Source: DATMRS01 sp035566015 (GTDB taxonomy: Bacteria; Pseudomonadota; Alphaproteobacteria; Sphingomonadales; Sphingomonadaceae). From it: 64,000 nucleotides of DNA. The notes beneath the pieces were generated by a model. That model worked only from the letters and a program-made list of their open reading frames with translations, did not search any database and had not been told where the DNA came from. The stretch is taken from NCBI GenBank assembly GCA_035566015.1, contig DATMRS010000023.1, positions 124,001 to 188,000 on the forward strand, written 5' to 3'. The position numbers and the translations under genes were made by a program. Shown here in pieces: positions 32,817 through 41,948 of this stretch. Numbering within the stretch: position 1 is the first letter of the stretch; every line of letters starts with the position of its first letter.

Positions 32817-34280
32817 ATGAACCCTGCGCAGGAATTTGCCGCCCGTCCCCATCGTTTACTGATTGGGGGCGAGTGGGTCGAGAGTCGTGGCGAACCGTTG
32901 CCGGTAATCGATCCGGCGACCGCCGAGCCGGTCGGCGCTATCCCGGGCGGCACCGTTGAAGATGTCGACGCCGCCGTTGCCGCTGCGCACAAGGCGATGC
33001 GGAGCGCAGCCGCAGGCTGGCGCCCGGCCGAACGCGGGGCAAAGCTGTGGGCGCTTGCCGACGCGGTCGAGGCGCATGCCGAAGAGCTGGCGCAGCTCGA
33101 GACGCTCGACGTCGGCAAGCCGATCGCCAATGCGCGCCGGATCGATGTCCCCGGGGCGGCGGCGGCGCTCCGCTATTTCGCCGGCTGGGCGGGCAAGATC
33201 GGCGGCGAGACGATGGAGATGTCCGCACCTGGTGGCTGGCACGCCTATACCGTGCGCGAGCCGGTGGGCGTTGCCGGGCAGATTGTGCCTTGGAATTATC
33301 CGCTGATGGGCGCCGCCAGCAAGATCGCGCCCGCGATCGCGGCGGGATGCGCCGTGGTGCTGAAACCGGCCGAGCAGACGTCGCTCGCGACGCTCCGGCT
33401 CGGAGAGTTGATCGGCGACGTCGGTTTCCCGCCCGGGATGATCAATATCGTCACCGGAACGGGGCCGGTCGTAGGCGCCGCCCTCGTGCGCCATCCCGAT
33501 ATTGCCAAGATATCTTTCACCGGTTCGACTGCAACCGGACGCTTCATCGTTGCTGAAACCGCGGCGACAATGAAGCGGGTGACGGTGGAACTCGGCGGCA
33601 AATCGCCGGTCGTGGTGCTCCCGGACGCCGACCTCGACGCCGCCGCGCGCGCGATCGCCATCGGCATCTTTCTCAATACCGGACAGACCTGCTCGGCAGG
33701 ATCGCGGCTGTTCGTCCATCGATCGATTGCGGACGAACTAGTCGCCAAGGTGCACGCCCACGGCGCGGCCATGCGGATTGGCGTCCCCCTCGATCCCACG
33801 ACGCAGATCGGCCCCGTCACGTCGCAACAGCACCTCGCCAAGGTGACCGCCTTCATCGACGAGGCACGCGACGCCGGCGCCACAATCCTCGGCGGCGGCA
33901 GCGGCGGCATGACTCATGGCTATTATATCGCGCCAACCGTGCTCTGTGATCTAGACACCGGCAGCCCCGCTGCGACCGAAGAGATATTCGGCCCGGTTCT
34001 GAGCGTGCTGCCGTTTGAAACGTGCGATCTGGATGAAATTGCCGAACTCGCCAACGCCACCACCTATGGGCTGGCCGCCTATATCTGGACGCGCGATCTC
34101 GCCACTGCGCATGGCCTGATCCAACGGTTGAAAGCGGGTACGGTGCGCGTGAATGCGTTTGGCGGGAACGATTTCGCCATGCCGGTCGGGGGCATGAAGC
34201 AATCCGGTTTCGGCCGCGAAAATGGGAGAGCCGGCGTGGAAGCTTATACCGAACTCAAGTCCGTGACATTGGCCTACTGA
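32817..34280 (+). CDS. NAD(P)-dependent aldehyde dehydrogenase
   Basis: This 487-residue ALDH oxidises an aldehyde to its carboxylic acid. Catalytic residues line up as Asn160 (VPWNYPL), Lys183 (LKPAEQT), Glu258 (VTVELGGKSP) and nucleophile Cys292 (NTGQTCSAGSR). The nucleotide site is SFTGSTATG and the late dimer region is EEIFGPVLSVL. It lies five bases after the SnoaL-like stop and one base before the DUF3237 gene. In this operon it is the obvious acceptor of aldehyde made by the quinohemoprotein or the GMC oxidoreductase. Confidence 0.96.
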   Translation: MNPAQEFAARPHRLLIGGEWVESRGEPLPVIDPATAEPVGAIPGGTVEDVDAAVAAAHKAMRSAAAGWRPAERGAKLWALADAVEAHAEELAQLETLDVGKPIANARRIDVPGAAAALRYFAGWAGKIGGETMEMSAPGGWHAYTVREPVGVAGQIVPWNYPLMGAASKIAPAIAAGCAVVLKPAEQTSLATLRLGELIGDVGFPPGMINIVTGTGPVVGAALVRHPDIAKISFTGSTATGRFIVAETAATMKRVTVELGGKSPVVVLPDADLDAAARAIAIGIFLNTGQTCSAGSRLFVHRSIADELVAKVHAHGAAMRIGVPLDPTTQIGPVTSQQHLAKVTAFIDEARDAGATILGGGSGGMTHGYYIAPTVLCDLDTGSPAATEEIFGPVLSVLPFETCDLDEIAELANATTYGLAAYIWTRDLATAHGLIQRLKAGTVRVNAFGGNDFAMPVGGMKQSGFGRENGRAGVEAYTELKSVTLAY

Positions 34281-34281
34281 C

Positions 34282-34713
34282 ATGGTGGATCCGGATGACG
34301 CCCCAACGCCCGCGCTAGCCGAACGGTTCTTGCTGGAAGTCGCGGTTACGACGCCCATCGTCGTCGGCACGCTCGCGACCGGAGGCGTGCGCGAATACCA
34401 TGCTGCATGCGATGGCAGACTTCATGGCGAAGGCCTTGAGGGGACCGTGATAGGCGGCGGCGAGACGCTGCTGCGCCGACCCGATGGCATTGGCGTGCTC
34501 GAGGCGAATTTCCTCGTCCAAACCGCCGACGGCGCCATCTTGCGGATCATCGGCACAGGCTATCGCACGCAGGAGGGCCCCTTTACCGGCACGCGCATGA
34601 CGATCGTGTTCGAAGTCGACGAGGCAGGCCCTCACGCGCCTCTTTCTACCCGCGCCTATGTGGCCGAACGGCCGTCGGGCAGCGACCGCTACACCATCGC
34701 GGAGATAGTGTGA
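34282..34713 (+). CDS. DUF3237 protein 1
   Basis: This 143-residue beta-rich protein of the DUF3237 family shows FLLEVAVTTP, VREYHAACDGRLHGEGLEGTV-like and GGGETLLRRPDG with GVLEANFLVQTADGA in the middle. Two DUF3237 proteins, PhcF and PhcG, are the enantiospecific decarboxylases in phenylcoumaran degradation by Sphingobium SYK-6, as I recall. Most other family members are uncharacterised. The gene is one base after the ALDH stop and overlaps the second DUF3237 gene. The two copies have diverged strongly, so they are not a recent duplication. Confidence 0.86.
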   Translation: MVDPDDAPTPALAERFLLEVAVTTPIVVGTLATGGVREYHAACDGRLHGEGLEGTVIGGGETLLRRPDGIGVLEANFLVQTADGAILRIIGTGYRTQEGPFTGTRMTIVFEVDEAGPHAPLSTRAYVAERPSGSDRYTIAEIV

Positions 34714-35165
34714 TGCAGCTCGAATTCGCGCTGGAGATCCGCATGGCGCTCGGCGCGCGCATGCACATTCATCTTGCCGAAGGCTATACGCGCGGCGCGG
34801 TCCTGGTCCAGGGCGGCACTTTTTCCGGGCCGGGGCTCAAAGGCACGCTCGTGGAAGGCAGCGGCGGCGATTTTCCCTTGGTCCGAACCGACGGTGGCGG
34901 GCGCTTCGAATCCCAATATCTGCTGCGTACCGACGACGGCGCCGTCATCCTCAAGCGCAGCGCCGGTGTCCGCCATGCCAAGCCCGACGTGATCCGCCGG
35001 CTGATGGCGGGCGAGGAGGTCGACCCGCATGATTATTATATGCGAATGACCCCTCGGTTCGAGGCGCCTGCCGGCCCCTACGCATGGATGAACCATAGCA
35101 TTTTCGTGGGCGTGGGACGGCGTAACCCGACCGGCTCGCTATTCCGCTTCTGGAAGGTAGTATGA
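34713..35165 (+). CDS. DUF3237 protein 2
   Basis: This 150-residue protein is closer to the core DUF3237 pattern than its neighbour. It has a LEFALEIRMALGARMHIHLAE-like start, the GYTRGAVLVQGGTFSGPGLKG strand region, ADxxL-type RFESQYLLRTDDGAVI and a FEAPAGPYAWMNHSIFVGVG end. GGAG eight bases before the ATG at 34713 supports this start over the adjacent GTG at 34710. Its ATGA end overlaps the GMC oxidoreductase start, so the two are coupled. It may decarboxylate or lyse the acid made by the oxidation module. Confidence 0.9.
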   Translation: MQLEFALEIRMALGARMHIHLAEGYTRGAVLVQGGTFSGPGLKGTLVEGSGGDFPLVRTDGGGRFESQYLLRTDDGAVILKRSAGVRHAKPDVIRRLMAGEEVDPHDYYMRMTPRFEAPAGPYAWMNHSIFVGVGRRNPTGSLFRFWKVV

Positions 35166-36799
35166 CCGCAGAAGTCTGCGACTATGTGATAGTTGGAGCA
35201 GGATCGGCCGGCTGCGTGCTCGCCAACCGGCTCAGCGAGGCCCCGAATATGCGGGTGTTGCTGCTCGAAGCGGGTGGCTCCGATCGCCGGATCGATGTCG
35301 CCCTACCCTTGGCCGTATCGAAACTGTGGTCGAACCCTGCAATCACCTGGGGCTTTCAGTCGGAGCCGGAACCCGAACTCGGCGGACGCCGCCTTCCCGT
35401 AGCGCGCGGCAAGATGCTGGGCGGCACGTCGTCGCTGAACGGTATGATGGCCATCCGTGGCCACGCGCGCGATTATGACGGATGGGCCGCGCAGGGCCTT
35501 GCCGGCTGGGGGTGGGCCGACGTCCTTCCCTATTTCAAGCGCCTGGAACGGCATTGGCGTGGAGAGAGCGCCTTGCATGGGGGTAGCGGTCCGCTCGCGG
35601 TGTCGCCCCACCCTGCCCCCAGCCCGTTGATGGCGCGCGCGCAACGGGCGGCCGCAGCGAGCGGCTATCCGCTTACTCAGGATTTCAACGGGCCGAACAC
35701 CGACGGCTTCGGCATGCCCGACTTCACCGTCGCGGCCGGACGCCGGGCGAGCGCCTCGGCAGCCTATCTGCGGCCGGTGCGCAAACGCCCCAATCTACGA
35801 ATACGCACGGGCGCGGAAGTGCAGCGCATAATGCTGAGCGATGGCGTCGCAACGGGTGTCATCTATCGTGCGGATGGCCAAGAGCGAACCGTGCACGCCG
35901 TCCGCGAAGTCATATTGTGCGGTGGCGCGATCAACTCGCCGCAGCTATTGATGCTGTCCGGGATCGGACCCGCCGAACATTTGCGCGCGCTTGGGCTGCC
36001 GGTGGCGGCGGATTGCCGCGAGGTCGGCGCGAATCTAACCGATCATCCCGGCGCCGGCATGGAATTCGAGCTCGATCCGCGTTGGGGCTTCGAGCGCGAG
36101 CTTCGTTTCGACCGCGCCGCGCGCGCCGTCCTGCGCTGGATGGTGGGCGGCGGCGGCATCATGGGCGCGCCGCCACTCGCCATTTCCGCGAACGTCGCCA
36201 CGAGGTCTGGCTCGTCCGAGGTCGATCTGCACTTCCTGCTGGTGCCGCTCGCCATGGATACGCACCTGTGGTTCCCCGGGCTGTGGCCGCCGCGCGGTGC
36301 GGCGCTGAGTGCCATGTGGTCGCTGAATTATCCGCGGAGCCGGGGCCATGTCTCCCTCAAGAGCGCTGATCCTTCTGCCCCTCCGACAATCCAGTATAAT
36401 CTGCTTTCCGACCCCTATGATCGCGACGAGATGGTACGCGGCTATCATGTGCTGCGCGCCTTGTTGCGCCAGCCGCATCTCGCCGAGGTGATCGGGCCGA
36501 TGACGCGTCCCGCTCTCGAACCGCAAGACGATGACGAGATCCTTGCCTATGTCCGGGAGACGGCCGCGACAGCTTATCACCCCTCCTGCACATGTCGCAT
36601 GGGCGCCGATCCCGACAGCGTGGTGGATGGTGCGCTGCGCGTACGCAGCGTCGGCCGGCTGCGCGTGGTCGATGCGTCGGTTTTTCCGACGCTACCAGGT
36701 GGCAATACCAATCTGCCGGTGATCATGGTGGCCGAAAAGGCGGCCGATCTGATACGCGGCATCGCGGCGCCGCCGGCGCACCATTCCGGAGAGGCATGA
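35162..36799 (+). CDS. GMC family oxidoreductase (FAD-dependent)
   Basis: This 545-residue flavoprotein resembles choline and alcohol oxidases/dehydrogenases. The FAD Rossmann motif GAGSAG is at residues 12-17 with an LLLEAGG strand end. The second GMC signature is GGAINSPQLLMLSGIGPAEH. C-terminal catalytic residues lie in YHPSCTCRMG (His) and PGGNTNLP (Asn). It has no signal peptide, so it is cytoplasmic. It oxidises a primary or secondary alcohol. GMC enzymes PhcC and PhcD oxidise the phenylcoumaran gamma-alcohol in Sphingobium, and PegA oxidises polyethylene glycol. It is coupled to DUF3237 protein 2 and to the SnoaL-like gene that follows. Confidence 0.94.
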   Translation: MTAEVCDYVIVGAGSAGCVLANRLSEAPNMRVLLLEAGGSDRRIDVALPLAVSKLWSNPAITWGFQSEPEPELGGRRLPVARGKMLGGTSSLNGMMAIRGHARDYDGWAAQGLAGWGWADVLPYFKRLERHWRGESALHGGSGPLAVSPHPAPSPLMARAQRAAAASGYPLTQDFNGPNTDGFGMPDFTVAAGRRASASAAYLRPVRKRPNLRIRTGAEVQRIMLSDGVATGVIYRADGQERTVHAVREVILCGGAINSPQLLMLSGIGPAEHLRALGLPVAADCREVGANLTDHPGAGMEFELDPRWGFERELRFDRAARAVLRWMVGGGGIMGAPPLAISANVATRSGSSEVDLHFLLVPLAMDTHLWFPGLWPPRGAALSAMWSLNYPRSRGHVSLKSADPSAPPTIQYNLLSDPYDRDEMVRGYHVLRALLRQPHLAEVIGPMTRPALEPQDDDEILAYVRETAATAYHPSCTCRMGADPDSVVDGALRVRSVGRLRVVDASVFPTLPGGNTNLPVIMVAEKAADLIRGIAAPPAHHSGEA

Positions 36800-37269
36800 T
36801 GGAGATGAACAACACACCCTCGGAGATCGTAATCAGCGCCGAAGCGCAGGAGCACCTGCTCGCCAGCAACGACCCAGTGCTCGCTGCGAACAAGCGGCTG
36901 GTTTACGACGCGTACCGCCATGTCGTGATCGGCGGCCATGCCGAACTCGTCGAACGCTATTTCACCCCCGGTTATATTCAGCACAATCCAAACGTCGTCT
37001 CCGGTCGGGATGCGCTCGCCGGTTTCATCCGGGGCTCACGACCGGCACGGGCGGTCGAACCGACAATCATCCTGCCGCTGATCGACATCATCGCCGAACG
37101 CGATCTGGTGATGCTCGCTTTCCGTCGCGAGGAAACGGATGGGACCGGTCGCTATTTCACGACCTGGTTCGATCTCTTCCGCGTCGAAGACGGCAAAATC
37201 GCCGAGCATTGGGACCCGGCGCTGCGCAGCCCCGAAATGCTCAAATTCGATCCGAACACCAAGCGTTGA
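36799..37269 (+). CDS. SnoaL-like polyketide cyclase family protein
   Basis: This 156-residue protein has a SnoaL-type NTF2 domain. The diagnostic YIQHNPNVVSGRDALAGFI region lies about 60 residues in, followed by ERDLVMLAFRREETDG and TTWFDLFRVEDGKIAEHWD. Many annotated relatives are predicted SnoaL-like aldol condensation enzymes. Start codons at 36796, 36799 and 36805 are all in frame. I chose 36799, four bases after GGAGAGG. It overlaps the GMC stop. It is the last gene of the operon and ends four bases from the convergent amidase. Confidence 0.88.
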   Translation: MEMNNTPSEIVISAEAQEHLLASNDPVLAANKRLVYDAYRHVVIGGHAELVERYFTPGYIQHNPNVVSGRDALAGFIRGSRPARAVEPTIILPLIDIIAERDLVMLAFRREETDGTGRYFTTWFDLFRVEDGKIAEHWDPALRSPEMLKFDPNTKR

Positions 37270-37273
37270 AGCG

Positions 37274-38653
37274 TCAGGTCAGCAGTCGTTCGCAGGCTGC
37301 GCCGATGGCCAGGAGATGTGCGTCCGCACCATGACGGCCGATGAAGCCGAGACCGACCGGTAGACCGTCGGGGGTTGCTCCACCCGGAATCGTAAGAAAC
37401 GGAACGCCGGCGTTCGCCGCGACCAGCGTCGAATGCGTGTAGCTGAAGAACGGACGGGAAACCGCATTGATGCTAATTTCCTCTTCTTGACCAATGGGCA
37501 CCGCAGCCAAGGGGATCGCGGGAACCACCAGCGCATCCAATCCGCTATCATCGAGCGACCGATGCAGCAGGTTGCGGAGGCGTGGACGATGCAGGGCCAG
37601 CGCCTCATCCACGAGGGAGCGTAGACCACGGTCGCTCACAATCTCCTTCAGCATCGCTGCTATCGTCTCGGATTGAGTTGCCTTTATTAGGATGTCGATT
37701 GATATTGGGTCAGGAAGCGCCGCCAAACTCTCAGCGAGATCGAACGAGGGTTCGGATCGAAAGGCCACCGAAGCTGCGCTGTTGAGGGCTTCAAGATCGG
37801 GTAGATCGAGATCGACGAAACTTACCCCTTTGCCCCGCAATCTTTCGATAGTGCCCTCAAGCACATCTCGGACGGACCTGTCGGCGCCATTCCAGAAATA
37901 ATCCCGTGGCAAGCCGAGACGCAGATCGGCCGACATGGGACTCGGCGGCTCAACGCATAGAACCGAATCTATCATCCGAAGGAGGAAAGCCGTCGGCGCC
38001 ATGGGACCGATTACGTCTCTCGACTTGTGCGCCATCAGCAACCCACCGTTCGAATAGCGGCCAACGCTGGGACGCAGGCCCGCCACCCCGCATAGAGCCG
38101 ATGGAATCGGGATGGACCCTCCGGTATCGCTGCCGAGACCGAAATCGCACCACCCTGCCGCGATCGCAGCCGCCGTACCGCCGCTGCTGCCGCCGGCGAT
38201 CCTGTCAGGCATGTGCGGGTTACGTACCGGCGGGCAGTGCGGATTGTTGCTGGTCCCGCCCATCGCCAACTCGTGCATGACCGACTTTCCCAACAGGATC
38301 GCATCGGCCTGTCGCAAGCGAGCCACGGTCTCGGCATCACTTGCCGCAACGTTATTTGCCAGAGCCGGTGTGCAGGCCGTGGTGGGCCACCCTCGGGCGT
38401 CGATATTATCCTTGACGACGAAGAGCAGGCCCGCAAGCGGACCAACTTTTCTGGTCTCCTCCCGCCGCTTTTCGTCAAGTTGTCGGGCGGCACTCAATGC
38501 CCGTTCGGGAACGACTTGCACAAGGGCATTGACCCAAGCCGTGCTCGCAATCTGTTCAAGTACTTCGGCTACGATCTCTTCCGCTGTTTGATCGCCGCTC
38601 CGGAAGGCGCTGAGACGGGCTTCCGAGGGGGATTCAAATGGGTGGGCATTCAT
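37274..38653 (-). CDS. Amidase (amidase signature family)
   Basis: This 459-residue hydrolase cleaves C-N bonds of an amide. The Ser-cisSer-Lys triad is recognisable as Lys81 (VVKDNID), Ser156 (AGGSSGG) and nucleophile Ser180 (GSDTGGSI). A Gly/Ser-rich segment and the SALCGVAGLRPSVG region follow as in GatA-like amidases. No GatB or GatC is nearby, so it is a stand-alone catabolic amidase. It converges on the SnoaL-like gene with only four bases between. The upstream gap contains a 13-bp palindrome (ACAACG-A-CGTTGT at 38772-38784) that could bind a regulator. Confidence 0.94.
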   Translation of the reverse strand: MNAHPFESPSEARLSAFRSGDQTAEEIVAEVLEQIASTAWVNALVQVVPERALSAARQLDEKRREETRKVGPLAGLLFVVKDNIDARGWPTTACTPALANNVAASDAETVARLRQADAILLGKSVMHELAMGGTSNNPHCPPVRNPHMPDRIAGGSSGGTAAAIAAGWCDFGLGSDTGGSIPIPSALCGVAGLRPSVGRYSNGGLLMAHKSRDVIGPMAPTAFLLRMIDSVLCVEPPSPMSADLRLGLPRDYFWNGADRSVRDVLEGTIERLRGKGVSFVDLDLPDLEALNSAASVAFRSEPSFDLAESLAALPDPISIDILIKATQSETIAAMLKEIVSDRGLRSLVDEALALHRPRLRNLLHRSLDDSGLDALVVPAIPLAAVPIGQEEEISINAVSRPFFSYTHSTLVAANAGVPFLTIPGGATPDGLPVGLGFIGRHGADAHLLAIGAACERLLT

Positions 38654-39336
38654 TATTCTACTCTCTCGTCGGGAGGATTGATCCCGCGATCCGGAACTTC
38701 GAACATCGGATAGTAATCCAGCAGTTCCGCCAAACCTATAACCGATACAACTAGTCTATGAGGCCATTTCCACAACGACGTTGTATCTTCCAAATGTTAA
38801 GCCCGCATTTTTTGAAAAGCCATTGGATTCTGATAGGTGACGTCATCGACCTGAGCCTTCGACCACCGCCGATCCGGAGCGCCCCACAGACCATTACTGC
38901 TCATATCCAAGTTTGATGGCTGCCGCGCCGCCTGAGGGCGCCGAGATTCAAGCGTTCCCTTGACCGCAGGGTAAGGGACCCAATGACGAAAGGCCTGCCG
39001 CAATCGCGCAGACAATCTCCTCATTCACCATTGTTCTAGGTTTAGCACTGAATATGCTTGCATTCCGGAAATGCTTCCGGTAGCCGCTTGACAGACGGGC
39101 AGCGGTGTCGGGCAAGCTGGCTTGTGAATGGCTCCTGCTGCGGCGGCTCCATCGATTGCGCACCAGCCAACAGGCGGACTTCGCATGAAATGGGCAAGGG
39201 AGAGGAGAGAAGATTACGCTCGACGCCGCATCCACTCAGCCCGCGGTTCGCAATCACTATGGCCGGATATGCAGCAAGATCGCCCGTCAGCAATGTCGTC
39301 AGCGCAGAATACGCACGATCAGGGGAGGAAATCTAC
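38654..39336. other. 683-bp gap between amidase and receptor 4
   Basis: This stretch holds no gene that I can support. Near the amidase end is a palindrome (38772-38784). On the minus strand at 38797-39024, a 75-codon frame ends in SSNGLWGAPDRRW, then VTYQNPMAF. That looks like the C-terminal end of a larger enzyme, possibly an amidohydrolase, without its beginning, so it may be a gene remnant. The right end is the leader of the receptor, with AGGGGAGGAA before its ATG. A longer in-frame extension of the receptor lacks signal-peptide character and is not coding. Confidence 0.5.
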
Positions 39337-41850
39337 ATGAGAAGACTGACGTTTATGAGCATGGCCTCATTGGCCGTTCCATTAATGCTGTCCTCGGCGC
39401 CCGCCTGGGCGCAAGGCGCAGCCGCAACGTCGAACCGCCCCCCAGCGCCGAACACGGGCCTTCAGGATATCGTCGTCACCGCAACAAGACAGGCGACCAA
39501 CCTTCAGGACACACCGCTCGCGATCACCGCGGTGACATCCGAGGCGATCGAGGCGAAGGGTATAACTGCCGTTGACGACCTCACGTCGGTCGTTCCCAAC
39601 ACCCAGTTCCGTAAGACGCAGGGCGCCTACGGCCCGGGCGTCTCTGCCTTTATCCGTGGTGTCGGCCAGTTGGACACCAGCCTCGCGGTTGAGCCGGCGG
39701 TCGCCTTCTATCTCGACGATGTTTATTATCCGCTTCTTCTGGGGTCGAATTTCGATCTGCTCGAGATTGACCGCATCGAGGTGCTGCGCGGCCCTCAAGG
39801 AACATTGTTCGGACGCAACTCCCTGGCGGGCGCCGTCAATATCGTCAGCAAGCAGCCTTCCACCACAGAGGCGTCGGCGCATATTCAACTGACCGCCGGC
39901 AATTTCGACCGGCGGGAGATCAGGGCCAGCGTGAACCTGCCGCTCAGCGATTCACTCGCCGTATCCCTATCGGGGCTTTCCAAGAAGCGCACTGGCTATC
40001 AGCGGATTCTCGATTTCACCTGCGAGATGAATCGCCGGGGTACGCCCGCACTGGCCGGCAGCCTCCCTTATTCCGACCTGAACAAATTGCGGTCGCAGAA
40101 CAATTGCACAATCGGGCATCTCGGCGGCGAGGACGTGCAGGCCTATCGGGGGACCTTGCTCTGGAAGGCCGCCGACAATGTGCGGATCACGGTCAGCGCG
40201 GATTACATCCGCGACAACAGCGAGAATGCGGCCGACAGCATCGTCAGCATCCACAGCAACGCCGTCACCGCGAACGCCAATTCGGCCGCAGCCTTCTTTG
40301 GGGCTGCATATGACGAGCGTTTCCTCACTGGCACCCCCTTCGCCACATATGCGACCTATAACGACCCAATCGCAGCAGGTACGGTGATCCCCGGCAACAC
40401 ATTCTACAACGGGTTCCAGGTCAACGGCACGTCGGTTCGCGGAGGTTCCCGGTTCGAGCCATTCACCGACCTCACAAATTGGGGCGTCAGCGGAAAGGTG
40501 AGTTGGGACATCACGCCCGACGTGAACCTGCTGGCGGTTGTCTCGCATCGCGAACTTGATTCAACCCAGACCTATGATGACGACGGATCGCCGCTCAACC
40601 TTACGCAGCGTCTGAACACGAACACCGAAAGCTACTGGACCGCGGAAGCCCGTCTGTCCGGCAAGTCGGATTTCGTCGACTGGGTTGTGGGCGCCTTCTA
40701 TTTCAAGGCTGACGGCAGGCAGAGGGGCTTGTTCATCTCGCCCTCGAGCGGACAACAGAGGACGATCAACTCGACATTCGATCCGACCAGCAAGGCCGTG
40801 TTCGCCAACGCCACGGTCAGACCGTTCGGTGAGAAGCTCGGGTTCAACGTCGGCGCGCGCTATTCGGACGACAAGAAGGTGGTTAACTTCTCGAACCTGG
40901 TCGACACGACGCCGGATGCTGCCCGGGATACCGTCTTCTCGATTACGCCTTCCCAGAAGCGAGTCGACTGGAAGGCGGGTATAAATTATCAGGCGACGCC
41001 CCACGCGTTATTCTATGTATCTGCCGCGTCGGGCAACTCCCTTCCTGGCTTTAATTCTCGCCCGACGCAAAAGACACAAATCTATCAGATCGATGGCAAT
41101 GAAGACATCGCCTATGAATTGGGAGCAAAGCTCGACTTGTTTGACAGGCGCGTGCGACTCAATGTTGCCGCCTTCTATACCGACTTCAAAAATCGCCCGA
41201 CGACGATTCGGGGGGCGGAAGCGTTGCTCGGCCCCGACGGGAATCCGGTACCCGGCAATCGCACGCTGGAGCCGCTACCCGAGGGTCCGCCCGGATCAAC
41301 CCAATGCGGCGCGATCCTGCCGACAAATACCGGTGTCCTGTGCAGCGCGCGCACTTACCCGCGCAATCAACCGGCCACGGTGCGCGGGTTCGAAGCCGAA
41401 TATACGATCAACCCGATCGACGGCCTGCTCATCAACGGCTCGGTCGGCTGGTCGAAGCTGAAGGCTGGCGACATTTCCGCGCGGGCGGCCAATCGCCGCC
41501 AAGACAATCCCTACTGGACCGCCAACGCAGGCGTTCAGTACACTATTCCCGTGACGCCGCTGGACGGAACGCTGACGCCTCGTCTCGATTGGATCTACGA
41601 ATCGAGCCAGGTCTTCTCAACGTCCTCGACGGCACTCAATTATCTCATGCGGGGCCGCTCGATCTTCAACGCGCGGCTCACCTACGAGAACGAAGAATAT
41701 GACTTCTCCGTCTCCGCTGGTGCGACCAACCTGTTCAACAAGACCTATTATCTCAACGTATTCGACTCGCAGGCATTGGGTGCACCCTACGAACAGGCCC
41801 AGCCCGCTGCGCCGCGCCAATGGTATCTGACTGTCAGCAAATCTTTCTGA
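39337..41850 (+). CDS. TonB-dependent outer-membrane receptor 4
   Basis: This 837-residue receptor has a signal peptide (ends APAWAQ, about residue 27). DIVVTATRQATNLQDTPLAIT, in outline, forms the TonB box and plug start, followed by VEVLRGPQGTLFGRNSLAGAVNI and a barrel ending LTVSKSF. The early-barrel Cys pair is FTCEMN ... NNCTIG, followed by GGEDVQAYRG. It is a close paralogue of receptor 5 (49352): both share SLAxExAVxFYxDDVYYPLLLG in the plug. The ATG at 39337 follows AGGGGAGGAA. A strong hairpin follows its stop codon, before the beta-lactamase-like gene. Confidence 0.95.
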   Translation: MRRLTFMSMASLAVPLMLSSAPAWAQGAAATSNRPPAPNTGLQDIVVTATRQATNLQDTPLAITAVTSEAIEAKGITAVDDLTSVVPNTQFRKTQGAYGPGVSAFIRGVGQLDTSLAVEPAVAFYLDDVYYPLLLGSNFDLLEIDRIEVLRGPQGTLFGRNSLAGAVNIVSKQPSTTEASAHIQLTAGNFDRREIRASVNLPLSDSLAVSLSGLSKKRTGYQRILDFTCEMNRRGTPALAGSLPYSDLNKLRSQNNCTIGHLGGEDVQAYRGTLLWKAADNVRITVSADYIRDNSENAADSIVSIHSNAVTANANSAAAFFGAAYDERFLTGTPFATYATYNDPIAAGTVIPGNTFYNGFQVNGTSVRGGSRFEPFTDLTNWGVSGKVSWDITPDVNLLAVVSHRELDSTQTYDDDGSPLNLTQRLNTNTESYWTAEARLSGKSDFVDWVVGAFYFKADGRQRGLFISPSSGQQRTINSTFDPTSKAVFANATVRPFGEKLGFNVGARYSDDKKVVNFSNLVDTTPDAARDTVFSITPSQKRVDWKAGINYQATPHALFYVSAASGNSLPGFNSRPTQKTQIYQIDGNEDIAYELGAKLDLFDRRVRLNVAAFYTDFKNRPTTIRGAEALLGPDGNPVPGNRTLEPLPEGPPGSTQCGAILPTNTGVLCSARTYPRNQPATVRGFEAEYTINPIDGLLINGSVGWSKLKAGDISARAANRRQDNPYWTANAGVQYTIPVTPLDGTLTPRLDWIYESSQVFSTSSTALNYLMRGRSIFNARLTYENEEYDFSVSAGATNLFNKTYYLNVFDSQALGAPYEQAQPAAPRQWYLTVSKSF

Positions 41851-41862
41851 GCACCTTCTTGC

Positions 41863-41914
41863 TTTAGCCGGGATCGGCGTCAGCCAGGCTTTACTGGTGC
41901 CGATCCCGGCTAAA
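41863..41914 (+). terminator. 16-bp perfect inverted repeat after receptor 4
   Basis: TTTAGCCGGGATCGGC (41863-41878) pairs exactly with its complement at 41899-41914. The 20-base loop can itself fold through CCAG and CTGG. It starts 13 bases after the receptor stop and ends 34 bases before the next start codon. This is the strongest hairpin I found in the window. There is no T-run after it, so it could be a factor-aided terminator or an mRNA-end stabiliser. Confidence 0.7.
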
Positions 41915-41948
41915 CCCGTCCGCGATATTACGAAGAAGGAGCATAGAA

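Noticed and set aside
29079..36799. A polyethylene glycol (peg) operon, because AraC, ALDH and GMC genes co-occur
   Set aside because: No receptor or acyl-CoA ligase is in the same operon, and DUF3237, SnoaL and PQQ genes are not part of peg clusters.
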